Positions 10,805 through 23,984 are shown, numbered from the stretch's first letter. The stretch: DNA of 64,000 nt from Lepus europaeus (GCF_033115175.1 NC_084834.1:11691294-11755293); one strand, 5' to 3'. Numbers and translations are program-made. The notes: generated by a model not told the origin, from the letters alone.

Positions 10805-13653
10805 GGTGGTGGATAAATAATACTACAACGATGCTAGTGAAAGGAGGGGAGCAGATCAAAGAGCAGGGGTTGTGAGTTTCCCGGTACTTGGACTTTTTGT
10901 AGAAGGAGAGAGAAGATGAAGTTTGCCAGGAGGGCCCATATTTTTTTCAGCTGAAGGGTGAAATCTTTCATTGCAGAGACAGTATTTTGCTGACTACTTT
11001 TTATAATGTGATGATTATTACAAAACAAAAATTTTGGTCACTTCAAAGCTGGAAGGAGGAATCAGATTTCCTTTAATATTTTTTCCTGCTCCTTCTGGCC
11101 TGTGCATGTCACTGCATGATAACTCCGAGTTTTCCTTTGTTTTACTAAAACTGTTCTCAGACATTTAAGCTAAACTAAGAGAAAAAAATAACTTTGTTGC
11201 CAAAAGGTCGTGCTATCCAGATTTTTTTATATGTCTGCATGTTTTAAAAAAACAAAAACAGCAACAAGAGAAAATGCACTCTAACTTATGTGAACTGAGA
11301 GAAAAAAAATTGGGTTTCAAACAGGAAAACCTACGGGGAATGATATTTTTTGAAAGACTTTTGTATAAAGTTGAGTACTTAGAAAAAGACAAACCAGATG
11401 TAATATATTTTGTGGATGTTTTTATTTCTTGGATTTATAGTACCTTATACTAAGGTTAAAAAAATATGCTTGATATTGTGAAAAGGTGAAATTCTTCACC
11501 AACATTTCATTAGCTCCTTTGTCACATTGTTATGCCAATATAATAGTTGATGAAAACAGCATTTTTAAAAATGAAATATTGAAATGGTGTAATGTGGTAT
11601 CATTTGCGCTGTGAGCAAATGCTAAAACAGTAAATATATTCTGTTTGCTGACAATCAGCCGGCCTAGAAATCTTCTTCTTTGATTCCTTGTTTGATTCCA
11701 TGGCATAAAGTCTTGGTTTTGGTTTTGGTTTGGCCTGCTTTTTGCCTGGTTTTGTTCGGGCCGGTGGTTGGTTTGTTCGGCTCTCGTGCCGGGTTTGGTC
11801 ACTCTGGCTACTGGAATTGTGTGTGGGTCCGGCCTCTCACACCCAGGGGTGAGTGGACTCCAAGGAGAGTAATAAGGATTCCTTTCTGCCTCCTAGGAGC
11901 CTCAAACTGCCCGAAGGATTAGGGGAACAGGTTAGGTGAACTCGTGGGAGTCAGGGCCGGTGACTGGAGCCTTGTGAAACTTGGATTCCCATGGGAGTTT
12001 GGGGAGTAGATGGGAGGGGTGGGGACCCCCCCCTGGTTTGTGAACTGTCTCTCTGGTGGTCTTGGGAAGCAGGGTCCTGGGGCAAGGGGGGAGGCGGGTC
12101 TGCACAGCCACACTGAGTAGTTGTCTTGCTAAAGCTTTTGAAGCCTGAAAAACAGGTGGAGACTTGATAGGGGTTCTTTAGGGTTGGCAAGATAACCAGA
12201 GAGATTGGCAGCCTCTTTTGTGGTCAGGTAATTGGGGTGGGGGGGGCAGAGAGTCAGTTTTTAAAGTTCTGTGGCCCGAATCTCCCTTGGACAGGAGTCC
12301 CCTGGCCTCACTTTCTCACCGCCTGTCAGAGGGGACCTGGTTGGAAGATCATTCTTGGGAAGGCCTCCGAGGTTCTAAAGTCTGAAGGGGAACAAAGACA
12401 CATGGGAGATTCAGGGGAACCCACAGAGGGTGGCTGTTGAACATCCGCCTGGCACGTTTCGTGGTTTCTGTCTCGCACTCTTTGCCCTACCCCAGAACAT
12501 TCCTCACCCTGTGCTGAGTTTGCTAGCCAACCCTAGGGTTTTCTCCATGTCTCTTAAGGAACTAGGTGCCCGCCTTGTCTTGTGTCTACAACTCCATCCT
12601 GCTCTCCTCACCTCGTTCTCTGTGGTCTTTAGAATTCTTTGTCCTTCTGAGGCAGGTCAGTCCCCTCTCCCTCCCCCTCGTCCTGTGCCAGGAAAACCTC
12701 ACCAGGACACCTCCACCAGGCAGTTCACCCCTGAGCTGCCTCTGCAAAGGTTAGCACTGAGCTGTGTCAACGTGGTACCAGGTCGCTGGCTCTCAGTCCC
12801 TGGGGTGTCGGCCTGGCTAGCCACAAAGTCACAACATCTTGGGTCCTGCTCAGAAACTGCTCGTGCTGCCCCAAACGCCCGTCCACCACAAGCGAAAACC
12901 ATGGGTGGTGTTTCTGTAGGACTGTCATTTCAGGCCAGACGAGTGGAAGAGGTGGGCTATGGCCGGAGAGAAGAATGTTTTTGAAGGGAGAGAGAGAAAT
13001 AACAAGAACGCAGTATGGAATCTTCCATTTTCGCACCCACACAATTCTGGGGCGCCGGCTGCCATCTTGAATTCCCTCTGCTCACCTCGTGAAACCACAA
13101 ATCCCAAATGGCAGCCGCAGGAAAGGCCCTACTCCCTCAACAACGAGAACCAAAGATGGCCGAAACTGGACGTGGCCTTCCAGGTGTCTGGGTTTTCAGA
13201 GAATATTATCAGAGGGAGATACCATCGCTGGGTGTCTTCTTGTTTGTATGCAGGCAGCCCCACCTACACCTTCTCCAATCAAACCAGGTCTCTGGAGTTG
13301 GGCTTTCGTCAACAGTGTACTATGTTGCATGATAAACTCATTTCCCATTGGTGGACGTTACTCAACCCAACCTGGTGCAACCACGGGGTTACTTGGTAAG
13401 ATGGCAGCCCGCCTGGCTGGCACCAGCCCTGTGTGGTGCAATCACTGATTCACATTTTGGAGCTAGATAACATTGTCCCAGATAGCATCACACCAGCTAC
13501 CCAACCTGCCCGGGTTTTTGTAAGTACGGGGAGAGAGGCGACTCAACCCTGAAACTAAGGGGCAAAAGGGAGAGATGGTGGAGGAAGGACCAGATGGGGC
13601 AACCGTGAGAAAGTGGCAGCTTTCCAGAGAAGAGGTCCCAATTAAATCAGGAA

Positions 13654-13678
13654 TAAAAAATAAAATAAAATAAAAACA
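13654..13678. repeat. (AAAAT)n simple repeat
   Basis: AATAAAAAATAAAATAAAAT-type pentamer run in the EGR3-BIN3 intergenic region. Confidence 0.8.
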
Positions 13679-16032
13679 GAGACAGCCAAGCCATGCCCTA
13701 GGTACGTGGGGGTGAGCAAAAGGATGCCCCCCGACACACGCACTCACTCCTCAGCATGCCCCCACACCTTGGATGTAGTGTTCTGGGATGACTTTGCAAA
13801 ACTGGACTTGCCGAACTGGGGTTGGGTGGAGACGAGGTGGAGGTGTTTGCAAGGAGCAGCAGGGTTTCCATGATGGGAGCGGGGAGTGTGTATTCAGGAG
13901 CACGTATAAAGGAATCGCCAGGTGGACTTGGAGTGAGGCAGCGGCTTGTGGCTGGCTGTTACAGTGAGGGAAGTCGTGAGCTGCCTGTCATGTCCCAGGC
14001 AGGCTCCCCAGGGGTGTTCTGGTAGAATAAGCCTTCCGAGACCTGGAGGACTGTGCATGTCCCAAAGGCTAGCAGTCACACTGGCAAAATCACAGAGTGC
14101 CATGGGGTTTGAAAAACAGGCCCCGATCCTACGTCTACGCCAAGGACGGGCTTTCAGGAAGCCTACTTTTTGTATGGAGAGGAGCGAGGTCTTCAGAGAC
14201 CCTTGGCCAGAGCAGTCCCTGGAACAGGTCGCGGGCGACACCGTCTTGCCCACCCCATGGGTCACCCACAGAGGCCAGGAGGACGTCTGGCCCCTGCATC
14301 CCAGCTCTTACAACTCTAGCAGTGTGTTAGCTGGGTGGCTTCCGCCTACTCCACCTGCAACATTTTCAAGCATTGGACATTGTCACAGCCTCGCACGAGA
14401 AGAGGCGTGGGCCAGGGTGTGAGGCCTTCTGTGGCATGTCCAGGCCCAGGTGGGGACAGGACCTGACCTAATTCTTCCTGCCCCGAGAGTCCCCATCCCC
14501 ATACCACGTGCCCCTGGCCTGGCCGTCCCTGCCGCCACCACCTCTCCCGGTAACCAGGACACCCCAGCACAGGAGCACTGTTTCTTTCCATCCGTCTGGC
14601 AAGCACATAGCCGACCAGAAGAGAGACTGGTGAGCAATCATCCTAACGGGCCGATACAAACACAGGAGGCCAACAATGTCAGCGTGGCTGCTTCTGGTTC
14701 CAGGCCATCACGGGGACTCTTGAACGTGGCCTCACTTGCTCTCTGGCCTGGCCTCCCAGGGCATTCTCTCAGCGCGGTGCTGGGACGTGTGGCTTCCTTA
14801 GTTGACGGGGGCGAACTCCCTGGATGAAGACGGACCTTTCGCTGGGCCTTAGCAGGGAGAGGCTTAGCTGTGCTACAGCCTCTTCCTTCCCGCTGGTCGC
14901 GAGGGGCTCAGGGATGGCCCCCAACCCTGTGGCTGCCCCTGCTCGTTTTGTAGGAAGCTGGTCTTTGAGGCTGCTTCTCCCCAGCGCCCCTGCCCAGGGC
15001 CAGCAGCCATCTCTGGCTTGAACCTTTCGTCAGGAAATCTGTTCTCCAGCGGATTTCAGTTCCCTTTGGGGGTCACCCACTGGGTTCCTGGTGATCGTGT
15101 CACAGCTATGCCTCCGGCTCTCCAGTCCGTGGAGAAAGAGAGGTACCGGCCAGCCCTGAGGCTGGGGACAAGGCCTGGCCAGGGGAGCACCATGGTCTGT
15201 GTGGGGCTGTGTCTGTGAGACGGCTCGCCCCAGGGGTCGGCTGCCAGCCCACCCAGAATCCTCCAAAACGGGAGAGGGTCATGGGCCAGGATGGGACTGA
15301 GTTTCCGGCCCCTTTGGCACCTGCTCAGTGACAGGCTGCAAGAGTTCTGGCACCTTCTGTCCCTTAGCACGTGGCCCCTCCAGGCTGCCCGGATGCCTGT
15401 CTGTATCCCAGTCCCCTCGGCTCCTTCTCGGCACCGCTTAGGAAGGTCAGGTTGTCCCAGCAGGAGGGCAGAACACTCCAGGTGCCCACCCCAGGCTGCT
15501 GAGCAGCCCCTGTCTGTGGGCCTCCTGTTACTGACTCGGGCTCAGCCTGCAAACGAGGAGGCAGTTGGATAACCCAGCTTTTCCCCAGGGGCCTTGAACC
15601 TGCTTCGGAACCATCTCCTCCCTCTGAGATCTGCCCCGTCTCGCAGTGTGAGCATCTGAGCCTGGGTTTCCGCCCATCGAAGTCGTGGCTGCCGTGCGGT
15701 TCACCTGAGGCCACGCAGCTGGTACCTGGCTCACTGGAGGTGCTCCGTCCGATACTTACCTTCCTGGCCTGGCCCCTGGCCCCTTTGCCCATTCTAACAC
15801 ACCTGTGAGAAAGGGGGCCCAGGTCCTCCCCGAGGACCAGAGCGTCCATTCTGACCCAGCAGGTGCACCTCCCAGCCCCTGCTAGTGCTCCCGGCTCCGG
15901 CTGTCCACTAGGGTTCTGCCTGCTGAGCATGGGGTTCCCCCGCAACCCCCCAGCCTTCCAGTTCACCCAAAGGGAGCAAGAATTCTCCCTCTTGTTAGCC
16001 ACAGCTGAGGTTCATTGTTGCCTAGTTTCTGG

Positions 16033-16036
<4 letters not shown>

Positions 16037-16063
<27 letters not shown>

Positions 16064-16069
16064 TTCTGA
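16037..16069. repeat. (CT)n microsatellite
   Basis: CTCTCTCTTTCTCTCTCTC run without adjoining SINE homology; possibly a relic of a SINE CT tract or an independent microsatellite. Confidence 0.75.
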
Positions 16070-16469
16070 GATGGGTGGTTACAACAGACTCCTGACCCTG
16101 TATCAACTGCAGGGTTAGTGTCTGTGTCACTGGGCTGTGGCCTGCTTCCTGATCCTTATCATGGATTTGAATAAAACGCAGCAGCCCCAGTCCTGCCCCA
16201 TCCACTGCTCTGCCTTCATCCGAGGCTTAGTCATCCTTCACCCCGAGTCCCAGCTCCTGGCCATGGGGCTGGGTGGGGAGGAGCGAGACTTCCATGGCAG
16301 TGATGCTGTGTGAGACAGCTGCGGTGCTTGGGCCCTCCCCTCCCCCTCCCCCCTTCCCCCCAGATACGGGGACTCGCCTGGTCCAGATCAGGAGACAGAG
16401 GTCTGTGACTCGTCCGAGCCTGCACAGATCCAGACTATGGGGGGGGGGGGGGTCCGTGGAAAGTCGGCG

Positions 16470-16620
16470 CTTGCCTCATTTATTTAGTAAATACGTGTTG
16501 AGGGTTTGGCACGTGCAACACATTCTTCCAGGCGCTGGGGGTCCTGCATTCTCAACACTCGCCTTCCCCAGGGCAGAAGCACATCAACGAGCAAGCAGAT
16601 GTGTGCTGTGTCCAACTGTG
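16470..16620. repeat. L2/MIR-like relic
   Basis: CATTTATTTAGTAAATACGTGTTGAGG followed by CTTCCAGGCGCTGGGG resembles the L2 3' end consensus (catTTATTGAGTgcc...ctaGGcgCTGGGG). Confidence 0.45.
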
Positions 16621-16950
16621 ATACGTGTGGTGCAGGAACACTCAGCAAAGAAAGAAGGGAGCTGGTTCAGTTCCTTGTGGGTGGTCCAGGAAACCTCACA
16701 CAAAGGGACCCTTAGAACCGGAGCCCAGGTGGCGACGGGACAGGCCAGGTAGACCAGGCAGGAGGGACGGCATGTGCAAAGGCCCTGAGCACGCAGCATT
16801 GTTGGACTGTTCAAGGAAGGCTGGGGGCCAGAGTGGCTGCAGAGAATCGAGGACAGGGGTCAGTAGCAGAAGCCAAGGTCAGAGAGGCAGTGCGAGACCA
16901 GGTCTTGGGAGCTCTCTGAAGGGAATTAACGTGTCCGGAAGAAGCAGACA

Positions 16951-17256
16951 GGGGCCAGGAGGTTAAGCAGCTGCCTGTGACTCCCGCATCCCATAAGAGT
17001 GCGAGTTCCAGGTCCGGCTGCTCCACTTCCGGCCCAGCTCCCTGCGCATGCGCCTGGGAAAGCAGTGGAGGATGGTCCGAGCGCTTGGACCGCTGCACCC
17101 ACGTGGGAGACCCGGATGGAGTTCCAGGCTCCTGGCATCAGCTCTGGCCAGCCACAGCCATTTGGGGAGTGAACCAGCAGACGAAAGATCTCGCTCACTC
17201 TCTGTCCTGCTCTCTGTGTAACTCTGCCTTTCAAATAAGGAAGCAACTTTTTAAAA
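16951..17256 (+). mobile_element. CSINE
   Basis: GGGGCCAGGAGGTTAAGCAG head, CTGCTCCACTTCCGGCCCAG core, TTTCAAATAAGGAAG tail. First SINE after the 13.7 kb SINE-free block around EGR3. Confidence 0.85.
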
Positions 17257-17740
17257 GAAGAATGAGGAGGAGGAGAAAGGGGAGGAGGAGGAAGAGGGGA
17301 ACCCAACAGACCCTGAAGCCTACCCCCGCCCCCCGCCCCAGCCCTGGGCCTGGGGTAGTCGCCTTCTTCCTCTCCCCAAGCTGCCTCTCATCTTTGCCCC
17401 TGAAGCCTCCCGTCCCTCTGTGTGGCTTCTAATCCCCCTGACTGCCATCTTCCTAACCTTCCTTCTTGTCTGAGAGGTCAGAGGCCACTGATGGCCAATG
17501 AGAGACAGAACCACCTGGCTGGAGAGCCTTCTCCCCGCCTGTCGACTTCTGCCTGGATGCCCAGGCCCCAAGGACATGGGTGATTGTTCCCTGCTGGCTA
17601 GCCTGGCAATGGAAACCCCCTCCGGCCTCATCCCTCACAAATGGCTCCTGCAAAGCCAGCTCCCTGCTTTGTCCATGGCTGGGTGGCCATGTTTCTTGCC
17701 TTGGCAAAAGGCCAATGAATGGCTGGGTTCTTCCAATATG

Positions 17741-17932
17741 CTCAGACTCCACCCCAGTCTCCCACACGGGTGCAGAGATCCAAGGATCTCTGGGCCATCA
17801 TCCGCTGCTTTCCCAGGCGCATTAGCAGGGAGCTGGATCAGAAGTGGAGCAGCCGGGACTCGAACTGGTGCTCCAGAATGGGATGCCGGTGTCACCAGCA
17901 TCACCTTATCTTGCAACACAAGTCTCAGTCTT
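17741..17932 (-). mobile_element. CSINE fragment, minus strand
   Basis: GTCTCCCACACGGGTGCAGAG, GGAGCAGCCGGGACTCGAAC and a degraded head. The tail half is missing. Confidence 0.8.
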
Positions 17933-18084
17933 GTAGCATCACTGTCCAGTCACGGCTAAGTAGCTCACTCCTGAGAAAAAAATCCTGCTCTTTTCTCCCA
18001 ATTTTTTTTTTGTCTTCCATTTCATGTTTCTCCCAAAGCTCCCTTCAGTCTCTGTCTTTCCCTGACAACTTGGCATCATCCAGA

Positions 18085-18250
18085 ATGCTTTCACAGTTCA
18101 TTCGTTCATCCGATACATTTAGCAAGACTGCATCCAGCCGGGACAGCGCTAGGGCCCCGGGCGGGGCCGGGGGAGGGGTCATGTGGTGCAAAGATGAATT
18201 AGATGCGTTCCCACCCTTAGGACGTTGCCTCCCATGGGGAGGCAGACACA
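18085..18250. repeat. L2-like relic
   Basis: TTCATTCGTTCATCCGATACATTT, then AGCGCTAGGGCC, then GGCAGACACAGAAAGG matches the broad L2 3' end layout. Diverged. Confidence 0.35.
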
Positions 18251-18954
18251 GAAAGGGGTGATGTCCACGCGTTGGCACTGGTGTCGTGGGAGTGGTGGTT
18301 CCCCGTGGGAAGACAGCTAAACCAGGTCTGGAGGGAGCGGGGCAGGGGTGGGGAGCAGGCAGAGGAGTCGGGGGGAGGAATCTCCCAGAGGATCCCAGAA
18401 AGCCCCCCTCCCGATAATATCACGACCCCCGGCACACTGAGTGCTTCCAACATGCCAGGGGCTGTGTCCCAGACTCCACGTGCTGGGCTCCAGCTAGAGC
18501 GGAGCTGGCCCCAGACGCCCACTTGGTGGCCCGTGGGGCTGCTTGGTCTTCTGTCCTCTTCCTGGAGGGGGAAGAGAAAAGTCCCAGTGGGCCACAGGCC
18601 CCGGGAACATAGCAGCTTTGGAGCATGCCCAGCTGGCTTGGTGGAGGTGCCCGGCACAGATGACTTGTCCTGTGTTACATTCTGGAGCCTTCTCCTGGCT
18701 ACAGGGCATTCTTTCCCAGGGCTAGGAGAGGGCTTGGAGTGGGGGGGATCCTGCCTCAGATTCCGTGGATCCGAGTAGAGCCTCCCACAGCCGACCTCTC
18801 CGCTCCCTGCCTGGGGGTGAGCTGGGAGGAAGGCACCCCACGTCCTCTTCCTCTTGGTGTGCCTGGAGCCTGCTCCCACCCTTACAAACATGTAAAGACC
18901 TCTGCCCTCCCCTCTCCCAGCCCACCCACCTGCGCCTCCCTTGCAGCTCTGGTC

Positions 18955-19095
18955 TCTCCACCAAAAGAGAAAGCAGTGGCTTCAAGCCCAGCATGTGAGA
19001 CCATGGGGCAAGTCTCTTCCCTTGGCCGAGCCTCAATTCCCCGACCTGTACAATGGGGCCAACACTCTACTCCTCTGGGCTGTTGGAAAGTAAAG
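18955..19095 (+). repeat. MIR-like relic
   Basis: GGGGCAAGTCTCTTCCCTTGG, GAGCCTCAATTCCCCGACCTG and ACAATGGGGCCAAC follow the plus-strand MIR core (tgggCAAGTtacTT...GCCTCAgTTtCCtcatCTGTAaAATGGGG). Confidence 0.65.
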
Positions 19096-19385
19096 GTATG
19101 AAGGAGATCTTCCCGTCGTCGTAGGAGACCACCGCTGGGGGTGGGGAGGGGGTGATGCTTCCTTCCTTCCACACGGGAGCTCCTGGGAAGGCAGAGCTGG
19201 GAGCCAGGTCTGACCACAGTCACTGCCCAGGTCAGCTGTGCAAACCCGGGAGTTGTGCCGGGAATGGTACCCTCTCCCGGGAGACCGTGTCATCAAACGG
19301 ACGCACAGCTCTGGCTCCGCTGCAGTGGGAGTGAACACAGGAGCAAGTCCATGTCCCCTCTCTGGGGTTCCACATCCCCTCTGTA

Positions 19386-19634
19386 GAGGAGGGGATCTTC
19401 CATCCCCAAATGGCTGTAAAGACCAGGGCTGGGCCAGGCTGAAGCCAGGAGCCAGAAGCTTCATCAGGGGCCAGGACTCAAGTACCCGGGCCATCTTCTG
19501 ATGCTTCGCCGGGCACATTAGCAGGGAGCTGATCTACCTTAGAAGTGGAGCAGCCGGGACTCGAACCCACACCCATATGGGATGGCGGTGTGGAAGGTGG
19601 TGGCTTGACCCTCTGCACCACAACACCAGCCCCT
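19386..19634 (-). mobile_element. CSINE, minus strand, tail-truncated
   Basis: Begins GGGGATCTTCCATCCCCAAATG and ends TGCACCACAACACCAGCCCC. Confidence 0.85.
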
Positions 19635-21902
19635 GGGTTTTTAAATGCATTTTCATTTTAAAAACAAATTAAAATGCAAATTCATTTTCAATGTATTTGC
19701 CTGAAAAGTGTATGGAAATGGACAGAGTAGTGAGGTCCCCTGGTCTGGGGTCCCACAGGACGCCATGCCTGAAGGCTCCCCTGGAATCTGTCTTTGGGCT
19801 CCGCCCTGACACTTCATCCTGCTCGGAGGCCTCGGTTTTGGGGTTTTAGCCCCAAGCCCGGCATCAGTGCCTCATCCCAGCAGAGGCCTCTCGGAAGATC
19901 CTTGGAAGCTCACTCTTTCTCTCCATCCCCCAAGCCGGGCTGCTCCTCCCAACACAGCTGCCCGGAACAGCGGCCCCTCCCTGCCGGCACACCCTCTTGC
20001 CCTTATCTGGGGCATCAGCCACTTATTCCCTCCCTCACCCCACCACAGCGTCGGCTGGTTTCCCAACCGCGCCTGGGTCAAGCCCGTGTCCCATAGGTTG
20101 AGTCATGGGTTCCATCTCCTCTCCAAGCCTCCCAGGTCCCAGGCCGGGTCTGGTTCAGCAGGCTGGGAGGGATGGAGGGCGCATCCCTTCCATGCAGGGG
20201 CCGCCTGGACCAGGGTTTTCCTGAAGTTCAGCCTCATTTTGTTCTTCCTTAAGACGCCCTGTCACCAGCCAGACCACCCAACAGCTCACCTGAGCTTACT
20301 CCCCACTGCACCCCCGTCTCTCACTGGTCATGGAAACTGGACCCAGCAATGGGCCTCAGCTGACACACCGCTAAAATGGGCCCAGGTCACAGAGCCAGCT
20401 CCCCTCCCAAGGCCTTCTCTCCTTCCGGTTCTCTTAGGCCTACTACTCACTCTCTCTCCCTCTTAATTTTAGAATTCCTCGACTGCAAGCACTGGGAATT
20501 CTCAGATTGCCACGCCCCAGTCCCCCTGCACCAGCCCCCTCCCATCCACACACTCCGGGCTGCAGGGCTGAGACCAAGCCTGCAGGCAAAGCTCCCTGAA
20601 GCCCAGGCCAACCTCCCTTCCCCCTCTTCCCTGGAGAGGGAGAAACCCAGGGCTTAGTCAAAGGTTAGTCCCCCTGGGGACAGGAGTCGGTGTGCCCACC
20701 CAGCACTGGGAGCTGTGGGGGGCCCTTGGCAACCCCTCCTGCCTTGGGCCTGGCGGCTCCCTTCGGCACACACACCCTGCGCTCCCATGCGCACAGAAGC
20801 CCTACTCCCTTCTCCCACGAGCACCCGCTGCTGCCTTCCCTCCCCCTCTCCTCTCCTCTCCCCAGCACTGTGCTCCCAGAACACACCCTCCCGGCCCACC
20901 AATCCTGCACACGCCACTGCTCTCTCTCTCTCTCTCCCAGCACCACCCCAGAATCTCCCAGCGCTCCTCTCGCTCCCCACCCCAGCTCCAGCTCCTCCGC
21001 CCCCAAAGGGTGGGCTCCTGTCTGCCCAGCAGGAAGAGGCCTCAGCTTCTCTGTGCAGGCCTTCTTGTCTCTGCTGGCTTCCCCCAAGACACCTGCCTCC
21101 CCCGGCCCCTCGCCTCCCCTTCCCTGCTTGGAAAAGTAGCCTGAGGCCCCCACAGCCTGGGCAGCCCCTCCCCAGCATCTGGCGAGAGGACGAGAAGAAG
21201 GAAGAACTGTGGGTTCTTTTCCCTGAGACTCTTAGATTTTGTACCAAAATGCAGGGTGTGCTCCTGTTTGCATTTTTTTTTTTGTTTCCTTTCTGAAAAT
21301 AACCATGAAACTATCATTTCCTCCCACTGCCTTTTCCCTATCTTATTTGGATTAGCAGAGTTGCTGGGAGAGGTGGTTGGGAGCCACCGACAGCCTCCCT
21401 CTCCGACCTGGGTCCACAGAACACACAGGTGGCTCCTGAGACGGCGCTTCCTGATGGGTGCTGGGTCCCACGGGGTGGAGAGAAGGGACACAGGCACTGG
21501 GCAGCTGGGTCGCCCTGATGCCCTCAGTCACACACCTCCGGGAAGCCAGGTTTCTGGGCGCAGCCTCTGTCCTCAGTGGGGCAGCCGCTCAGCCCCCTGC
21601 TTCAGCATACGGGACAGGAAGCTGCCCTGGGTACAGACTCAACACAGAGGCACCTGCACTGACCCAAGAGGGAGACTGGAGTCCTGAGGCGAGAGGCTGC
21701 CTCATCCCTGCCCCCTGGCCACAGAACAGCCATTCTGCTCCCCGCTCCGAGCTGGGGGCGAGGAGGACGCTGGGCTTCCCCCACCTTCCCCCTGGTCCTC
21801 GCCAGGGAGGTGCTAGCCCAGCCCATCTCAAGTCCCTCTGACTTGTCAGGGAGACTGAGGCCAGCAACCACAGTCTGGCAGCAGGGAGAGCAGTTACATG
21901 GC

Positions 21903-21919
21903 GGGGGGGGGGGGGGGGG
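21903..21919. repeat. G17 homopolymer
   Basis: Seventeen consecutive G in intergenic DNA, about 75 nt before a SINE. Confidence 0.85.
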
Positions 21920-21991
21920 CGGTGAGGGGGGTGTTGCAGCAAGCCAGGCCTCCCTGGCCTGAGGACAGTTCTTTTCTTTTGTTCATGATTT

Positions 21992-22301
21992 TTCAAAAAA
22001 ATATGTATTTATGTATTTATTTGAAAAGCAGAGTTACAGAGAGAGAGGGGGAGAGGGAGATCTTCCATCTGCTGGTTCACTCCCCAGATGGCCGCAATGG
22101 CCAGGGCTGAGCCAGGAGCTCCCTCCAAGTCTCCCTTGTAGGCGTAGGTGTCCAAGCACTTGGGCCATCTTCTGCTGCTTTCCCAGGTGCATTAGCAGAG
22201 AGCTGGAGGGGAAGTAGAGCAGCCGGGACTCGAACCAGCGCTCATAGGGGCTGCCGACTCTGCAGGCAGTGGCTTACCCTGCTAAGCCAGAGCGCCAGCC
22301 C
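21992..22301 (-). mobile_element. CSINE, minus strand
   Basis: TATTTATTTGAAAAGCAGAG tail, TCTTCCATCTGCTGGTTCAC core, CGCCAGCCC head. Confidence 0.9.
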
Positions 22302-22887
22302 AGGGGCCGGTCCATTCTCAAGACCCCACCTAAAAGGCTGTGACCCCAGTGACAGATGTGGCCCCAGCAGGTGCTTGGCCCGCATCTGGTCGAAGAAGAG
22401 GTGCTGAGGGCTGGACTCCCACTTACTCAGCCCCCTCCCCACCATGCACCTTCTATGGGGATCCCTTCATGATCAGCCCAGAGGTATAGCAGGGCAGGAG
22501 GGGAGCAGCTGGCCAGGCCTTGCTGGCACCCTGCTTCTTCCTGTCCCCTCCGGATGCATCCCAGGCACCGCCCTCATCCAAGGCCACATTTCTCTGGACT
22601 AGCAGCTGCCGTGGGACCTGGCCCCTTTCTTCGGGGGTCCAGACATGTCCAGAAGACAGAGGCCGTTGCGTGAAGCCCCCGTGCCCTGCAGTGTCTCCTG
22701 GCTCACGCACCCCACACGCCCCTCGGTCCTGCCCCTTCCTCCCCAGCTGGCCCACTCTCCTCCCCCACTCCCTGTGCCAGGCGGGCGCTGCCGTGCTATT
22801 TGGGGCCCTGCCGGTCCTGCAATATAATCAGTGCCCAGGGATAATTGCCACCTGCCCTGCCGGTGTCTGGGGGCTGTCTCGGCCACA

Positions 22888-22902
22888 GCAGCAGGGGGCG
22901 GA
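22888..22902 (+). promoter_or_regulatory. CTCF-like site
   Basis: GCAGCAGGGGGCGGA matches the CTCF core (CCAGCAGGGGGCGC-type) at most informative positions. It lies in the interval between the EGR3 and BIN3 domains, where an insulator would be plausible. Confidence 0.3.
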
Positions 22903-23959
22903 CACTGGGCAGCCAGGCCTGGAGTGAGGTCAGGCTGGGGCAGTCCTGACCACTCCCCAGGTCTGTCGCTCACTCGCGTGGGACCTGCCAGGAATCCCGA
23001 GGAAAGCCACAGGCTCCCAGGAGCTCTGCTTTACCTGGGACACCCTGCGGCTTCAGCTGGGGGTGGATGGCTGTCCCAGCCGGAGGACAACAGCCCGAAG
23101 CTACTCTGTTCCCCTACGATCAGCCCAAAGCCTGTCCTCGCCTTGCCGCTCAGCGACTCGGCAAGCTGCCCCCCGGGTGGGTTAGCCGTTGGAGCAAGAG
23201 GGACCCCGGGCCACCTGCAGCCCAGCAAGCCCCAAGGGGGACAGTGAGTCTTCCATAAACGCCAGCTCCCGCCCCCAGCCCCAGATCCAGCCCGCTTTGG
23301 CCACTTTCTTTTCCACTCCAAGGCCATTTAGGCAACCTGGGTTTAAATGCTTGCCTGGGTGCCAACAAGATTCTACAGTGGTGGGGGGGGTGATTATTCC
23401 TGGGAGGTGCCAAGGCAGAGAGTGGGGGTGGGTGCCCCTCCCCTGGTTGTGAGATGTTCAGAACAGCAACACATGGAGACAGGCAGGGCGGAGGGGCCAG
23501 GGTGGGCCACTCTCTGGCAGCTGGGCTGCAGGTCTGCGCCACCTACAGGGAAGCCCCGCCTCCCCTCCCCCTCCCTGTTTGCCTAAGATGGCACCACCGA
23601 AGCTTTTGAGGTCGGAGAACAGAAAACACCTGTGAGTGCTGTGGTTTCTAAGGAGAGGCAGCGGCAGCGTCCAAAGGGAAGGCTTCTGATCTTGGGAGAC
23701 CAAGAAATAAAATCAGGTCCCTTTCCTTTTCTATACTGTGGTAGTCAACATTACCGGTCCTAGTGCTTGGCATCCTGTGTACACATAGGCACGGCCCTGA
23801 CCCTCGGAGGGCCGCTCAGATAAAGGTCTTTCCAGGGTGGCGCGAGGCCAGAAGAGCAGGACTCACAGGTGGGCCTGTCCCCGAGAGCCCAGCTGCACCC
23901 CTCCAGTACCAGTCCCGTCCCCAGCAAGGCCCCCAGCTCCCATGGTGGGAGAGCACCTT

Positions 23960-23984
23960 TACACACACACACACACACACACAC
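23960..23984. repeat. (CA)n microsatellite
   Basis: Twelve CA units at about 23960-23983, followed after 16 nt by an A12 run. Confidence 0.9.

Larger units (their letters stand above)
9223..11655 (+). other. EGR3: EGR3 3' UTR (end approximate)
   Basis: Sequence after the stop codon is free of SINEs and turns from GC-rich to A/T-rich at about 10.7 kb. It has several ATTTA pentamers (for example 11163-11167 and 11433-11437), typical of unstable immediate-early mRNAs. A possible poly(A) signal variant, AGTAAA at 11629-11634, is followed by a T/G-rich stretch; I see no canonical AATAAA. The human EGR3 transcription unit is about 5.6 kb as I recall, which fits an end near 11.65-11.83 kb. Confidence 0.6.
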
